Part shown: positions 52,331-60,868 of the stretch, one piece after another | Numbering within the stretch: position 1 is the first letter of the stretch | Layout of the letters: every line of letters starts with the position of its first letter | Assembly (NCBI RefSeq): GCF_900114445.1 | Contig: NZ_FOTB01000004.1 | Coordinates: 18,272 to 82,271 of the forward strand | Direction: 5' to 3' | Source: Salinicoccus halodurans | GTDB taxonomy: Bacteria > Bacillota > Bacilli > Staphylococcales > Salinicoccaceae | DNA length: 64,000 bases | Position numbers and translations under genes: made by a program | Notes under the pieces: generated by a model | The model's input: the letters and a program-made list of their open reading frames with translations, nothing else | What the model was told of the DNA's origin: nothing | Database searches by the model: none

Positions 52331-53116
52331 CTATTTCCCCCCGTAAAGTGATTGTGGTTCGATTTCCTGGAAGCTGTCTGTATCGATCTGCTGGATGTAG
52401 GCATGCTGGTGGCCCGGAAAGTTCTTCATCTTCCAGCCTTCCATGCCCCGGTTTCCACGATACAGTGGATCTGCATATGCACCCTGCAGCGTCGCAGAAC
52501 GCAGCAGCCTGAAGAAATCCTCGGGCTTCCCTGCCGCTCTCGGGATGCCGAGATCTGCATCCCCATCCTGGAATTTCGTCAGAATCTCATCCTTCTGCCC
52601 GTCTTCGATACTTGAGAAATCGTTGTCGAAATCATTCTGCGACTCTGTGTTCAGCGCCTTGATGCCGAGCGTAAACAATTCAGCCCGTGTCAGGCGCGAC
52701 TGGTAGCCCTGCGTCGTTTCGCCTTCGTAGAAAGGCGCCTGCATATACTCTTTGGTGTTGTTTCCGTAGGCACCTGCGAGCTGCATGTCGAGAAAATAGG
52801 GCACGCCAAGTTTGATGGCGCCCGGACCGAGGTCATCCTCGGGGAATATCCTTTCCATCGCCTGAGAAATCGTTTCGAAATCGGCATCATTGTGAAAGAA
52901 CATCCTGCCCGGATTTTCATTGCCGCCAGTCTCTTCTCCGCCGGTTTCTTCGGTTTGCGAGGTTTCCTCCTCCTGTGCAGGCATGACAGAATTGAGGTTC
53001 ATTCCGACTGAGCCGCCAAGCAGGGATCCACCAATGATCCCCCCGGTTGCCACACCAGTCGTTTTCAGGAAATCACGCCTGGAAAACTTTTTCTCTTTCT
53101 GATCTTCTTTAGCCAT
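52331..53116 (-). CDS. Tat-exported gluconate 2-dehydrogenase subunit 3-like protein, module 2
   Basis: 261 residues from the ATG at 53116, which follows AGGGGGAT; an upstream reading from 53242 is not supported. Twin-arginine signal KFSRRDFLKTTGVATGGIIG at residues ~10-30, then a Glu/Gly-rich linker and the small-subunit domain (DFETISQAMERIFPEDDLGP, ATLQGAYADPLYRGNRGMEG). Homologous to the module 1 subunit. It leads the leftward operon subunit - GMC - TatC. The divergent 2-TM gene at 53195 shares its upstream region of about 80 bp. Confidence 0.85.
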   Translation of the reverse strand: MAKEDQKEKKFSRRDFLKTTGVATGGIIGGSLLGGSVGMNLNSVMPAQEEETSQTEETGGEETGGNENPGRMFFHNDADFETISQAMERIFPEDDLGPGAIKLGVPYFLDMQLAGAYGNNTKEYMQAPFYEGETTQGYQSRLTRAELFTLGIKALNTESQNDFDNDFSSIEDGQKDEILTKFQDGDADLGIPRAAGKPEDFFRLLRSATLQGAYADPLYRGNRGMEGWKMKNFPGHQHAYIQQIDTDSFQEIEPQSLYGGK

Positions 53117-53194
53117 ATGATAATCCCCCTTTGAATAAAACATACTTTCATTATATAATGATATCATAATATTTAGAAAATTAAAGAAGGGGAT

Positions 53195-53587
53195 GTGGTT
53201 TATTTGGCTTTTTTCAAGTATTTGTTCTGGGACAATAAGCATATGGATCTACGGTACACAGAAAACAAGTACGATGCGAAACCCACAATCACGAAAGTGT
53301 ATGATGACGGACCTGAAGTCGATTTGGAAGCAGTTAACAAAAAATACCGCGACGACCTCCGCGATGCCCAGCGTTCCATCAACGGAAACCGACTCGTCAT
53401 GCTGATTTTCTACATGGTGTTCGTTTTCCTTCCGGCCATCCTGATCAGCGTATTCCAAAACAATATTTTACTTCTCGGCAGCATTTTCGTATTCACCATC
53501 TTCGTCTATTTCATCGTCGAGACTGTCAATCAGGTCGAGATCAACAAACTCCTTTACAAGATGGATGACTATCTTGGGGGACATTAG
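53195..53587 (+). CDS. Two-TM protein of GMC module 2
   Basis: About 130 residues, paralogous to the protein at 43358-43786 (YLFWDNKHMDLRYTENKYDA against YLFKPNPNVDIRYLENDIDG). Two membrane segments at ~68-88 and ~91-112 (LIFYMVFVFLPAILISVF, LLGSIFVFTIFVYFIVETV). The start is uncertain: GTG at 53195 sits only 2 nt after AAGGGG, whereas TTG at 53204 is 11 nt away and gives the better match to the paralogue. The conserved pairing with the Tat subunit genes argues that it belongs to the oxidoreductase system, perhaps as a membrane partner. Confidence 0.65.
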   Translation: MVYLAFFKYLFWDNKHMDLRYTENKYDAKPTITKVYDDGPEVDLEAVNKKYRDDLRDAQRSINGNRLVMLIFYMVFVFLPAILISVFQNNILLLGSIFVFTIFVYFIVETVNQVEINKLLYKMDDYLGGH

Positions 53588-53594
53588 CAAATAA

Positions 53595-53640
53595 AAACCG
53601 CTGGACCCTGTAAAATTTTTGGGTCGAGCGGTTATTTTAT
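53595..53640 (+). terminator. Terminator of the 2-TM gene, module 2
   Basis: AACCGCTGGACCC pairs with GGGTCGAGCGGTT with one mismatch, followed by ATTTTATT. Confidence 0.75.
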
Positions 53641-53666
53641 TGAAATATATATCGATTGTTGTTTAT

Positions 53667-53850
53667 ATGGACGTCGTCACCCCGGACGAAGGCCGGATAC
53701 CGTGTCTTGTGAACATCGTCACCCCGGACGAAGGCCGGATACCGTGTCTTGTGGACATCGTCACCCCGGACGAAGGCCGGATACCGTGTCTTGTGGACGT
53801 CGTCACCCCGGACGAAGGCCGGATGCGTCATCATCTGGCCTTCGTCGGCG
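53667..53850 (+). repeat. Tandem array 4 (42-bp units)
   Basis: Four units start at 53669, 53711, 53753 and 53795, each exactly 42 bp. The consensus is GGACATCGTCACCCCGGACG then AAGGCCGGATACCGTGTCTTGT. GTC...GAC around CCCC forms a short hairpin. A last, changed unit runs to about 53850, where CTGGCCTTCGTCGG is the inverted form of CCGACGAAGGCC. The array lies between the convergent ends of the 2-TM gene and the M23 gene (stop at 53854). It belongs to the same repeat family as arrays 3 and 5 but is not next to a NERD gene. Confidence 0.85.
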
Positions 53851-53853
53851 CGA

Positions 53854-54681
53854 CTACAATGCTTTCTCCCCTTTTTCCTTTCCGCCGCTGACGTCGAGTC
53901 GGGTGACGGCACCCCACAATTTTCCACGGGAGGCGGCGGCCCTGAATGTGACGCCTGTCTCCTTTTTACCGGCGGCGATGAACAGCCGTGTGTTTCCATC
54001 CAGTATCCGGATCCACCAGTGGCCGTCATTGTAATAAAGTTTGTCGAAACTGTATACATCACCTATTCCTGCAATCCCCTCAACGCCTGCTCCCAGCGAC
54101 GGGAACGAGCGCTTCTTTATTCTCGCCGCTGCCCTGAATTTCCCTTTCCAGAACCAGGCCGCCTCATAACTTGTTTTCTGTTTCAATAAAGATCCGCCTC
54201 CGATATCGATCGAAAGGGGGCTGATTCCGTTGCACACAAATGCCCGTTCGCTCGCAAGATAGCCGTATTTCTGAAACTGGATATGGAGGTGTGATGCCAT
54301 ATGCACGTTGTCGTAATTGGTGTTCGACTGATGTCCGACCGTTGTGCCCTGCCGCACTTTATTCCCGATTTTCACCGGCAGATTGCGCGCAAGATGTCCG
54401 TAGATCACCTGGATGCCGAGCGTTTTGTTCGCAACGACGACTGTGCCGCCGAAGTTTCCGTATGCCGACGTGCCCGCAACGACCTCTCCGTCGCACACCG
54501 ACGGCACCGGAGCGAGATGCTGTTTTGCCAGATCGTACGCACGGTGATAGCCGCCGCAGTAGGTATCGTAGTTGTAGCCGCCGACGGTATAATCCCGCTT
54601 GCCCCAGATGCCGCTTTTGTAACGGGTCGGATCCGACGTCACCCGGAAACCCTGTTTTTTCAAATATTCAATTGGATTCAA
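53854..54681 (-). CDS. M23-family metalloendopeptidase with SH3b-like domain, no signal peptide
   Basis: About 275 residues from a TTG at 54681 with GGGGAG 8 nt upstream. The peptidase region (about 35-160) shows YHRAYDLA (His-x3-Asp) and SHLHIQF (HxH), the zinc ligands of lysostaphin/LytM peptidases that cut pentaglycine or cross-bridge peptides. The C-terminal ~90 residues look like an SH3b domain (WFWKGKFRAAARIKKRSFPS, WWIRILDGNTRLFIAAGKK). There is no signal peptide, so it resembles a phage endolysin needing a holin; a phage remnant is possible, yet no other phage genes are seen. It shares its upstream DNA with the TetR operon. Confidence 0.75.
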   Translation of the reverse strand: MNPIEYLKKQGFRVTSDPTRYKSGIWGKRDYTVGGYNYDTYCGGYHRAYDLAKQHLAPVPSVCDGEVVAGTSAYGNFGGTVVVANKTLGIQVIYGHLARNLPVKIGNKVRQGTTVGHQSNTNYDNVHMASHLHIQFQKYGYLASERAFVCNGISPLSIDIGGGSLLKQKTSYEAAWFWKGKFRAAARIKKRSFPSLGAGVEGIAGIGDVYSFDKLYYNDGHWWIRILDGNTRLFIAAGKKETGVTFRAAASRGKLWGAVTRLDVSGGKEKGEKAL

Positions 54682-54745
54682 AATGATCACTCCCCATGTT
54701 TTATCACGTCCAATTGATATATCGTGTAAAATCTCAAAAAAGCTA

Positions 54746-54796
54746 TTGACCACTCCGGTCAAAGAGAATAGAATGGGATTGACCAGGGTGGTCAAT
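54746..54796 (+). promoter_or_regulatory. Promoter and double operator of the TetR-ABC operon
   Basis: A -35 TTGACC (54746-54751), 17-bp spacer and -10 TAGAAT (54769-54774). Two palindromes overlap it: TTGACC-actcc-GGTCAA (54746-54762) over the -35, and ATTGACCA-ggg-TGGTCAAT (54778-54796) just after the -10. Their centres are 33 bp apart, about three helical turns. They are good candidates for autoregulation by the TetR protein that follows. Confidence 0.8.
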
Positions 54797-54831
54797 ATGA
54801 ATTCAAATCATGAGTAAAAGGGGGACATTCC

Positions 54832-55461
54832 ATGAAAGAAGCGTTCAAATCACTGGATGGCTCGAGGCAGTATGAAATCTTTGCCGCGGCAATGGCTGAA
54901 TTCGGTGAGCACGGCTTCAAGAAGGCTTCGACGAACCGCATCGTAAAGCGCGCGGGCATGAGCAAAGGGATGCTCTACTATTATTTTGACAACAAGCAGT
55001 CGATATTTGACGATGCACTTGATTTTGCCCTCGACCATATCGAAAACTATATGCTGTATGACATTACGACAAAGAAAGAAGGTTTCATCGAAAGATGTGC
55101 CCGGCTGTCCCATATCAAATATGTATACTTCAAGGCGCACCCAGAAATCTCGAAATTCATCACATCCGTTTATTTTTCTGACGATCTAAATGAAGTACAG
55201 CAGGAACGGAATGCGGCTTTCCTTGAAAATCGGCAGCGCATTCTTTTCGACAATCTGGACATGGACCGCTTCCGCGATGACATTGATCATCAGACAGCCA
55301 TAAAACTCGTGTCATGGACGATAAACGGCTATACCCAGGAAATGGAACATATGATGAAAGCCGAAGGACTGGACTTCGAGCATTTTGATGAATATTTTGA
55401 GGATTTTGACCACTATCTTGCAGCTTTACGCAAACTTTATTATAAGGAGGAATATCAATGA
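54832..55461 (+). CDS. TetR-family transcriptional regulator
   Basis: 209 residues. N-terminal helix-turn-helix ASTNRIVKRAGMSKGMLYYY (residues ~32-51) followed by FDNKQSIFDDALDF, then a helical ligand/dimer domain. First gene of a three-gene operon; its stop overlaps the ABC ATPase start (ATGA), so the genes are translationally coupled. The twin palindromes upstream suggest that it represses this operon until an exported compound binds it. A similar arrangement is common for drug or lipid exporters. The inducer is unknown. Confidence 0.85.
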   Translation: MKEAFKSLDGSRQYEIFAAAMAEFGEHGFKKASTNRIVKRAGMSKGMLYYYFDNKQSIFDDALDFALDHIENYMLYDITTKKEGFIERCARLSHIKYVYFKAHPEISKFITSVYFSDDLNEVQQERNAAFLENRQRILFDNLDMDRFRDDIDHQTAIKLVSWTINGYTQEMEHMMKAEGLDFEHFDEYFEDFDHYLAALRKLYYKEEYQ

Positions 55462-56348
55462 GCATACTCGAACTGAAAAATACGACTAAAACTTTCGGTG
55501 ATACGATCGCTGCGCATGAAGTCTCTTTTCATATAGAAAAAGGAGAGATTTTTGGATTCATCGGACCGAATGGTGCCGGAAAATCCACAACGATCCGCAT
55601 GATCATCGGGGCACTGACACCTGATTCCGGGGAGATTTTCGTAGACGATCAGCCCATTTCGAAAGACCCGCACTACAAGAATAAACTCACCTATGTCCCG
55701 GGCGACGTCAACCTGTGGGGGAATCTCACAGGGGATGAAGTGATCAATTTCTTCATGAAAACGCGGGGCTACACAAATACGGACCGCAAAGATGAGCTGA
55801 TAGAAAAGTTCAGACTGGATCCTAAAAAGAAATGTAAGGCGTACTCCAAAGGGAACCGTCAGAAAGTGGCGCTCATCAGTGCATTCCTTTCAAATGCAGA
55901 TCTGCTGATCTTCGATGAACCGACGACGGGACTCGATCCTTTGATGGAGCGTTCATTCCATGAAGAAGTCATACGCGCCAAAAATGAAGGTAAAAGCATC
56001 CTTCTGTCCAGCCATATCCTCTCCGAAGTAGAAAAACTGGCGGACAGAATTGCCATCATCCGTGACGGACAGATTATCGAAACGGGACAACTGGCGGATC
56101 TCCGCCATATCACCCGGATCGAATATGTTGTACAGGCCAAAGGTGATTTGGAAACATTGAAATCACTGCCTTTTGTCCACGAATTCACACAAGATCATGA
56201 CAGCACACATATTCTTGTGGACAACGACAAGGCACCTGAGTTCCTTGAGGCGCTTCACCCGCTCCAGCCCATGCAGCTGGAAACACGGCCGCCCCGTCTG
56301 GAAGATATCTTCATGCGCTATTATGAAGACCGGAGTGATCAATCATGA
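55458..56348 (+). CDS. ABC transporter ATPase (drug/lipid exporter type)
   Basis: 296 residues. Walker A GPNGAGKSTTIRMIIG, Walker B LLIFDEPTTGLDPLM and a slightly divergent signature YSKGNRQKVALISA where LSGGQ is usual. The C-terminal part (RIEYVVQAKGDLETLKS) is the DUF4162-type extension of CcmA-like exporters. It works with the 521-residue permease encoded next, overlapping it by 4 nt. Role: ATP-driven export of an amphipathic compound, under the TetR regulator. Confidence 0.85.
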   Translation: MSILELKNTTKTFGDTIAAHEVSFHIEKGEIFGFIGPNGAGKSTTIRMIIGALTPDSGEIFVDDQPISKDPHYKNKLTYVPGDVNLWGNLTGDEVINFFMKTRGYTNTDRKDELIEKFRLDPKKKCKAYSKGNRQKVALISAFLSNADLLIFDEPTTGLDPLMERSFHEEVIRAKNEGKSILLSSHILSEVEKLADRIAIIRDGQIIETGQLADLRHITRIEYVVQAKGDLETLKSLPFVHEFTQDHDSTHILVDNDKAPEFLEALHPLQPMQLETRPPRLEDIFMRYYEDRSDQS

Positions 56349-57910
56349 AACAATTTTTCGGGATAGTACTCCGGGATGTGCGGTTCCGCATACTCATGTG
56401 GATCATCGGCATCTCGGCACTGACGCTCATCGTCCCTCCTGCGTTCGCGAACCTCTACGGCGAAGCAGCTGACCGTGAAGTCCTGAAGGAAACACTGGCC
56501 AATCCGGCCATGGTTGCGATGGTCGGTCCGGTACCTGAAGGCACGTATACCATTGCTGTAATGTTCTCCCATGAAATGCTCGTGTTCATGGCGATTGTCC
56601 ACGGCCTTTTCGGCGTCATGATTGCCAATGCAGTAAGCCGCAAAATGGAAGACCAGGGACTTTTGGAATATGTCAGCAGCACAGGCATCACGCGCAGCAA
56701 TATTTTCGGCACGCAGCTTTTGATCGGCATACTGATGAATATTGCGCTCGGTGCCGTGATATTCACCGGATTAGTTGTGATGGATATTGAATCCTTCGGT
56801 CTGGAAGGCAGCATGCTCTACGCACTCGGCACAGCGCTGTTCGGTCTCCTGTTCTATATGGTGACACTGGTGCTCGCCCAGCTTCTGCCGTCTTCCGACT
56901 GGTCATTCGGCATTGCACTTTCACTCCTGCTGCTCTTTTATCTGGGCCGGGCCATCACTGATGTCGTCAATACCGACTATTCTGTGATTTTCCCATACCA
57001 CTGGCTCTCACGGATAGAACCCTTCGGTGTGAATGACTTTGTCTGGCTGTCACCGTTCTTAATCATTGCCGTGTTCGCCTGGCTCGCTTGGTTTTTATTT
57101 GCCAAAAGGGATCTGGATGATGCTTATATTACGCTTGACTTCAAGAATAAAACACGGCGTATCGGTTCTTACCCCCGCCTGCAACTGACTGGGATGAAGG
57201 TGCTGATTACGAGCTGGCTGGCCGGGATGCTGCTGATCGGCCTGTCATACGGGTCGATTTTCGGTGAACTGGATACTTTCATCAATGAGAATCAGTTTTT
57301 GGCTCAGGCAATGGAAAGTGAGTCGGGCATGGATCCGATTCTGCAGTTTCTGAGTACTTTGATGATGGTGACGGCTGTGGTCGGCATCATCCCTGCATTG
57401 ATGGTGTCAGCGCGTATATTGCGTGAGGAGAAATCCGAAAGGCTGGAAATGCTTGTGAGTGCGGATATCAGCCGTGGGCGTATGCTGCTCACTCATGGCA
57501 TTTTCGGCGTCGTCACCGGTGCGCTCGGTCTTGTGCTTGCTGTCATTGGTATGTATGCTGCGAGCATCGGAGTCGAGGATATCGGGGTGACAATCGGTGA
57601 ATATATGCTTACTGCACTGAACTACACAGCCGCTGTCGTCCTGTTCACCGGACTTTCCATGCTGCTGATAGGGATTTCAAAAAAACTCCATACGCTGATA
57701 TGGGTGTATTACCTCTATTCGTTCTTCGTCAACTATCTGGGCCTCATCATCGGCCTTGATGATGCATGGCGCATCGTGACGCCGTTCCATTTCCTGGCGG
57801 AAATGCCGGCTGAGGAGATGGACTGGATTGCATGGGCCGCCATCACTGCAATCGGGATTGCTCTTGGCATCGCGGGTGCGGCACTCTTCAAACAGAGAGA
57901 TATCGGCTAA
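56345..57910 (+). CDS. Large ABC exporter permease (two ABC-2 halves)
   Basis: 521 residues with about 12 membrane segments in two six-helix halves (residues ~15-240 and ~285-515), as in fused exporter permeases of the type found beside TetR regulators and a single ATPase. Each half has ABC-2 style features, for example HGLFGVMIANAVSRKMEDQGLLEYV and ARILREEKSERLEMLVSADI, both with the coupling-helix E-x-(G/S)-x-x-E pattern. It is followed by a bidirectional terminator. Confidence 0.8.
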   Translation: MKQFFGIVLRDVRFRILMWIIGISALTLIVPPAFANLYGEAADREVLKETLANPAMVAMVGPVPEGTYTIAVMFSHEMLVFMAIVHGLFGVMIANAVSRKMEDQGLLEYVSSTGITRSNIFGTQLLIGILMNIALGAVIFTGLVVMDIESFGLEGSMLYALGTALFGLLFYMVTLVLAQLLPSSDWSFGIALSLLLLFYLGRAITDVVNTDYSVIFPYHWLSRIEPFGVNDFVWLSPFLIIAVFAWLAWFLFAKRDLDDAYITLDFKNKTRRIGSYPRLQLTGMKVLITSWLAGMLLIGLSYGSIFGELDTFINENQFLAQAMESESGMDPILQFLSTLMMVTAVVGIIPALMVSARILREEKSERLEMLVSADISRGRMLLTHGIFGVVTGALGLVLAVIGMYAASIGVEDIGVTIGEYMLTALNYTAAVVLFTGLSMLLIGISKKLHTLIWVYYLYSFFVNYLGLIIGLDDAWRIVTPFHFLAEMPAEEMDWIAWAAITAIGIALGIAGAALFKQRDIG

Positions 57911-57916
57911 TAGAAA

Positions 57917-57954
57917 ATCCGCAGCCCCCTGATTCGGGAGCTGCGGATATTTTT
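57917..57954. terminator. Bidirectional terminator after the ABC operon
   Basis: ATCCGCAGC / GCTGCGGAT perfect stem with an additional CCC/GGG, followed by ATATTTTTG; on the other strand TTTTCTATT follows. It separates two convergent genes. Confidence 0.8.
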
Positions 57955-57955
57955 G

Positions 57956-59059
57956 TTATTCGGAGGACGGTCCTCCCGCATCTGCGAACATCGTCTTGCC
58001 GATGTTGCGGCGGTACCGCCAGATATTCTGGATGATCGTTTTCGTGACTGCATATGTCGGGATCGCGATCAGCATGCCGATGAATCCGGCGATGTTCCCC
58101 GCTGCAAGCACCACTGTAATGACTGTGAGCGGGTGCAGTTTGAGCGTCTGACCCATGACGTTCGGCGTGATGAGGTTACTTTCGATCTGCTGCGCGATCA
58201 GGGTGATCAGTGATACCCATACAAGCATGATCGGATCCTGGATGACTGCGAGGAGTGCCGCAGGCACGAATGCCATCCACGGCCCGATGAATGGTATCAG
58301 GTTCATGAACAGTGCGAAGATTGCGAGCAGCAGCGCATAATCGAGTCCGACGATTGCGTAGCCGATATAGAGAATGACACACAGGATCGAGCTGACCAGC
58401 ATCTGACCCTGGATGAACGCCCGGAGCGTGTTGTCGATGTCACTGAGCAGTTCGGTGAGGAACTGCTTGAACGTCCCCTTGAACGGAGAAGTCATTGATG
58501 GAATGAACTTCTCATGGTCTTTCAACAGGAAGAAGTAGAAGAACGGCACCAGGACGATCGTGAGCAGCACGCTTACTGTACCGGAGACGATCGTGATCGC
58601 ATTGCCCATCAGATTGGAGATCATCTCGGACCCCTGGTTCAGGGCATCCTGCACGTACGTATCCGGATTGAAAGGCAGCCTGTCGCGCTGGGACAGCAGG
58701 TAATTGAAGAGTTCCTGGATTTCCCTCTGGATCATCGGCGCCCTTGCCACCAGGTTCTGCACCTGCTGGGTGACCATCGGAACGATGATCATAGAAAGCA
58801 GCGTAATGACGAGCAGTATGATGATGAAAATCGCAAATATGCTCGTAATCCGCCCGGCCTTCCGCTTTTCGAGGAAGCGCTGTATGGGTTCTGTAATGTA
58901 ATACAGGAGTCCGCCGATCAGAAGCGGGATGAATATGGTTGCGATAATTGTGAAGATCGGTTCGAAAATCACCTGTACCCTGATCGTCAGCATGATGATC
59001 AAAAGTGTGATGATGATTGCGATACCGGTCTGGAACCAAACTTTTCTAGTCATTCTCAC
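57956..59059 (-). CDS. AI-2E family (PerM-like) membrane protein
   Basis: 367 residues with about eight membrane segments, typical of the AI-2E family: LLIGGLLYYITEPIQRFLEK near residue 60, the long soluble loop, then GMLIAIPTYAVTKTIIQNIW near the C-terminus. The conserved PFIGPWMAFVPAALLAVIQD region is present. Members export AI-2 or act as Na+/H+ antiporters in halophiles; which applies here is not decidable. Monocistronic, convergent with the ABC operon. Confidence 0.85.
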   Translation of the reverse strand: MRMTRKVWFQTGIAIIITLLIIMLTIRVQVIFEPIFTIIATIFIPLLIGGLLYYITEPIQRFLEKRKAGRITSIFAIFIIILLVITLLSMIIVPMVTQQVQNLVARAPMIQREIQELFNYLLSQRDRLPFNPDTYVQDALNQGSEMISNLMGNAITIVSGTVSVLLTIVLVPFFYFFLLKDHEKFIPSMTSPFKGTFKQFLTELLSDIDNTLRAFIQGQMLVSSILCVILYIGYAIVGLDYALLLAIFALFMNLIPFIGPWMAFVPAALLAVIQDPIMLVWVSLITLIAQQIESNLITPNVMGQTLKLHPLTVITVVLAAGNIAGFIGMLIAIPTYAVTKTIIQNIWRYRRNIGKTMFADAGGPSSE

Positions 59060-59230
59060 GTTCTCCTTCTCACTAATTTAAAGTTGTTTACAGTGTACCA
59101 TAATTTTTATTCAGCAAGAAAATATATGCGACAGAAAACGCTTTCATAAATATGTGGACAAATGGTGACATTCGAAGTAATATTATATTGTCCGAATGTT
59201 CGGGACGAAGGGGAAAGGGGAAAATTAAAT

Positions 59231-60814
59231 ATGCAGAGTATCGTTGATTTCATGATGGGACTGGTGTGGAGTAACGCGCTTGTTATTCTGCTCATCATCG
59301 TAGGGGCATACTTTACAATCCGTATGCGCTTCTTCCAGATCCGTCACTTCAAGGAAATGATCCGCCTGATGTTCCAGGGTGAACGCTCACCTGTCGGAAT
59401 CTCAAGTTTCCAGGCGATCGCAGTATCGCTTGCGGGCCGTGTGGGAACCGGTAATATCGTCGGTGTATCCACAGCAATCTTCATAGGGGGGCCGGGGGCG
59501 GTTTTCTGGATGTGGCTGATTGCGTTCATCGGCGCAGGGAGCGCGTTCGTCGAATCCACTCTCGCCCAGATCTACAAGCAGAATGAGGATAACCAGTATC
59601 GCGGAGGTCCCGCATACTACATTGAAAAGGGGTTCGGGAATAAATTCGGCAAGATCTATGCCGCAATTTTCGCCCTTGTAACGGTCGTTGCAACAGGGCT
59701 TCTCCTGCCGAGTATCCAATCCAACTCGGTGGCAAGTTCATTCATCCATGCCTTTCCGGTCGATTCATGGATGGTCGGCGTCATGATGGTGGTTTTCGTC
59801 GGCCTTGTAATTTTCGGCGGCATCAGGTCCATCGCCAACGTCGCCACTGCAGTCGTTCCGATAATGGCAATCATCTACATTATAGTTGCAGTTATCATAG
59901 TATTTATCAATATCGATGAAGTGCTTCCGCTGCTTGGTCTGATTTTCCGCAGTGCATTCGGGCTCGAGGCACAGTATGCCGGTATTATCGGTGCGATGAT
60001 CGCCATCGGGGTCAGACGCGGTCTTTATTCCAACGAAGCAGGTCAGGGTACAGGGGCCCATCCGGCGGGTGCCGCTGAAGTGTCGCATCCGGCGAAACAG
60101 GGGCTTGTGCAGGCATTCTCGGTGTATATCGATACACTTTTTGTCTGTACGGCGACAGCCCTCATGATCCTTATGACCGGCATGTATAACGTGTCTGACG
60201 GCGAAGGCGGCCTTCTTGTCGATAATGGCGTGTATGTGACGAATGCCGAGGGTGAGCAGGATGTTTCCGGCACGACCGCATTTACGCAGGGCGGTATTGA
60301 TGCCGCATTCCACGGCCAATCCACTTTTGACGAGACTTTCGTAGGATTCGGTTCCTACTTCATCGCTTTTGCGCTGCTGTTCTTCTGTTATACGACCATA
60401 CTCGCCTACTATTATATGGCCGAGACCAACCTGGTCTATCTGACGAAGGGAAGATTTGGCTGGCTGAAGATTGTTCTGGGTCTGGTGCTCATCGGATCCG
60501 TCTATGTGGGGACGGTCAGCACCGCCCAGCTCGCCTGGGATATGGGTGACCTCGGTGTCGGCATGATGGCATGGCTGAACCTGATTGCCATACTCATCCT
60601 GCAGAAACCGGCACTCCAGGCACTCAAAGATTACGAGCGGCAGAAGAAGGAGAAGGGCTCCGGGAAGTTTGCGATCTACAGGCCTGAACCCGGCGAAGTC
60701 AAAAATGCCGATTTCTGGCACTATGACTATCCGGAACGCCTGAGACAGGAAAACTACCAGTATCCCGGCGAGGAGATTCCCAAGCCGGATAATGGCCGGG
60801 ATCCGAAATTATAA
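59231..60814 (+). CDS. Sodium:alanine symporter (AGCS family)
   Basis: 527 residues from the ATG at 59231 with AAAGGGG upstream; a longer reading from 59162 lacks a ribosome site. About eleven membrane segments with family hallmarks: GVSTAIFIGGPGAVFWMWLI, ESTLAQIYKQ, YNEAGQGTGAHPAGAAEVSH-like loop (NEAGQGTGAHPAG) and the C-terminal YYYMAETNLVYL. It imports alanine or glycine with Na+. The end overlaps a terminator-like hairpin that also covers the next gene's ribosome site. Confidence 0.9.
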   Translation: MQSIVDFMMGLVWSNALVILLIIVGAYFTIRMRFFQIRHFKEMIRLMFQGERSPVGISSFQAIAVSLAGRVGTGNIVGVSTAIFIGGPGAVFWMWLIAFIGAGSAFVESTLAQIYKQNEDNQYRGGPAYYIEKGFGNKFGKIYAAIFALVTVVATGLLLPSIQSNSVASSFIHAFPVDSWMVGVMMVVFVGLVIFGGIRSIANVATAVVPIMAIIYIIVAVIIVFINIDEVLPLLGLIFRSAFGLEAQYAGIIGAMIAIGVRRGLYSNEAGQGTGAHPAGAAEVSHPAKQGLVQAFSVYIDTLFVCTATALMILMTGMYNVSDGEGGLLVDNGVYVTNAEGEQDVSGTTAFTQGGIDAAFHGQSTFDETFVGFGSYFIAFALLFFCYTTILAYYYMAETNLVYLTKGRFGWLKIVLGLVLIGSVYVGTVSTAQLAWDMGDLGVGMMAWLNLIAILILQKPALQALKDYERQKKEKGSGKFAIYRPEPGEVKNADFWHYDYPERLRQENYQYPGEEIPKPDNGRDPKL

Positions 60815-60830
60815 AATTGTTTAATCCACG

Positions 60831-60865
60831 CCCCCTTATTGGTAGAATCATCATGAGGGGGTTTT
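60831..60865 (+). terminator. Hairpin: AGCS terminator that also sequesters the yjcH ribosome site
   Basis: CCCCCT (60831-60836) pairs with AGGGGG (60856-60861), followed by TTTTC. The second arm is the Shine-Dalgarno of the gene starting at 60869, so the stem could end transcription or hide the ribosome site. Confidence 0.55.
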
Positions 60866-60868
60866 CTT

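Noticed and set aside
53619..53891. 90-residue repeat protein across array 4
   Set aside because: It has no ribosome site, begins inside the preceding terminator and consists of the DNA repeat translated.
54682..54795. 38-residue hydrophobic extension of the M23 protein as a signal peptide
   Set aside because: It starts at a TTG without a ribosome site and runs through the TetR promoter and operators; GGGGAG points to the TTG at 54681.
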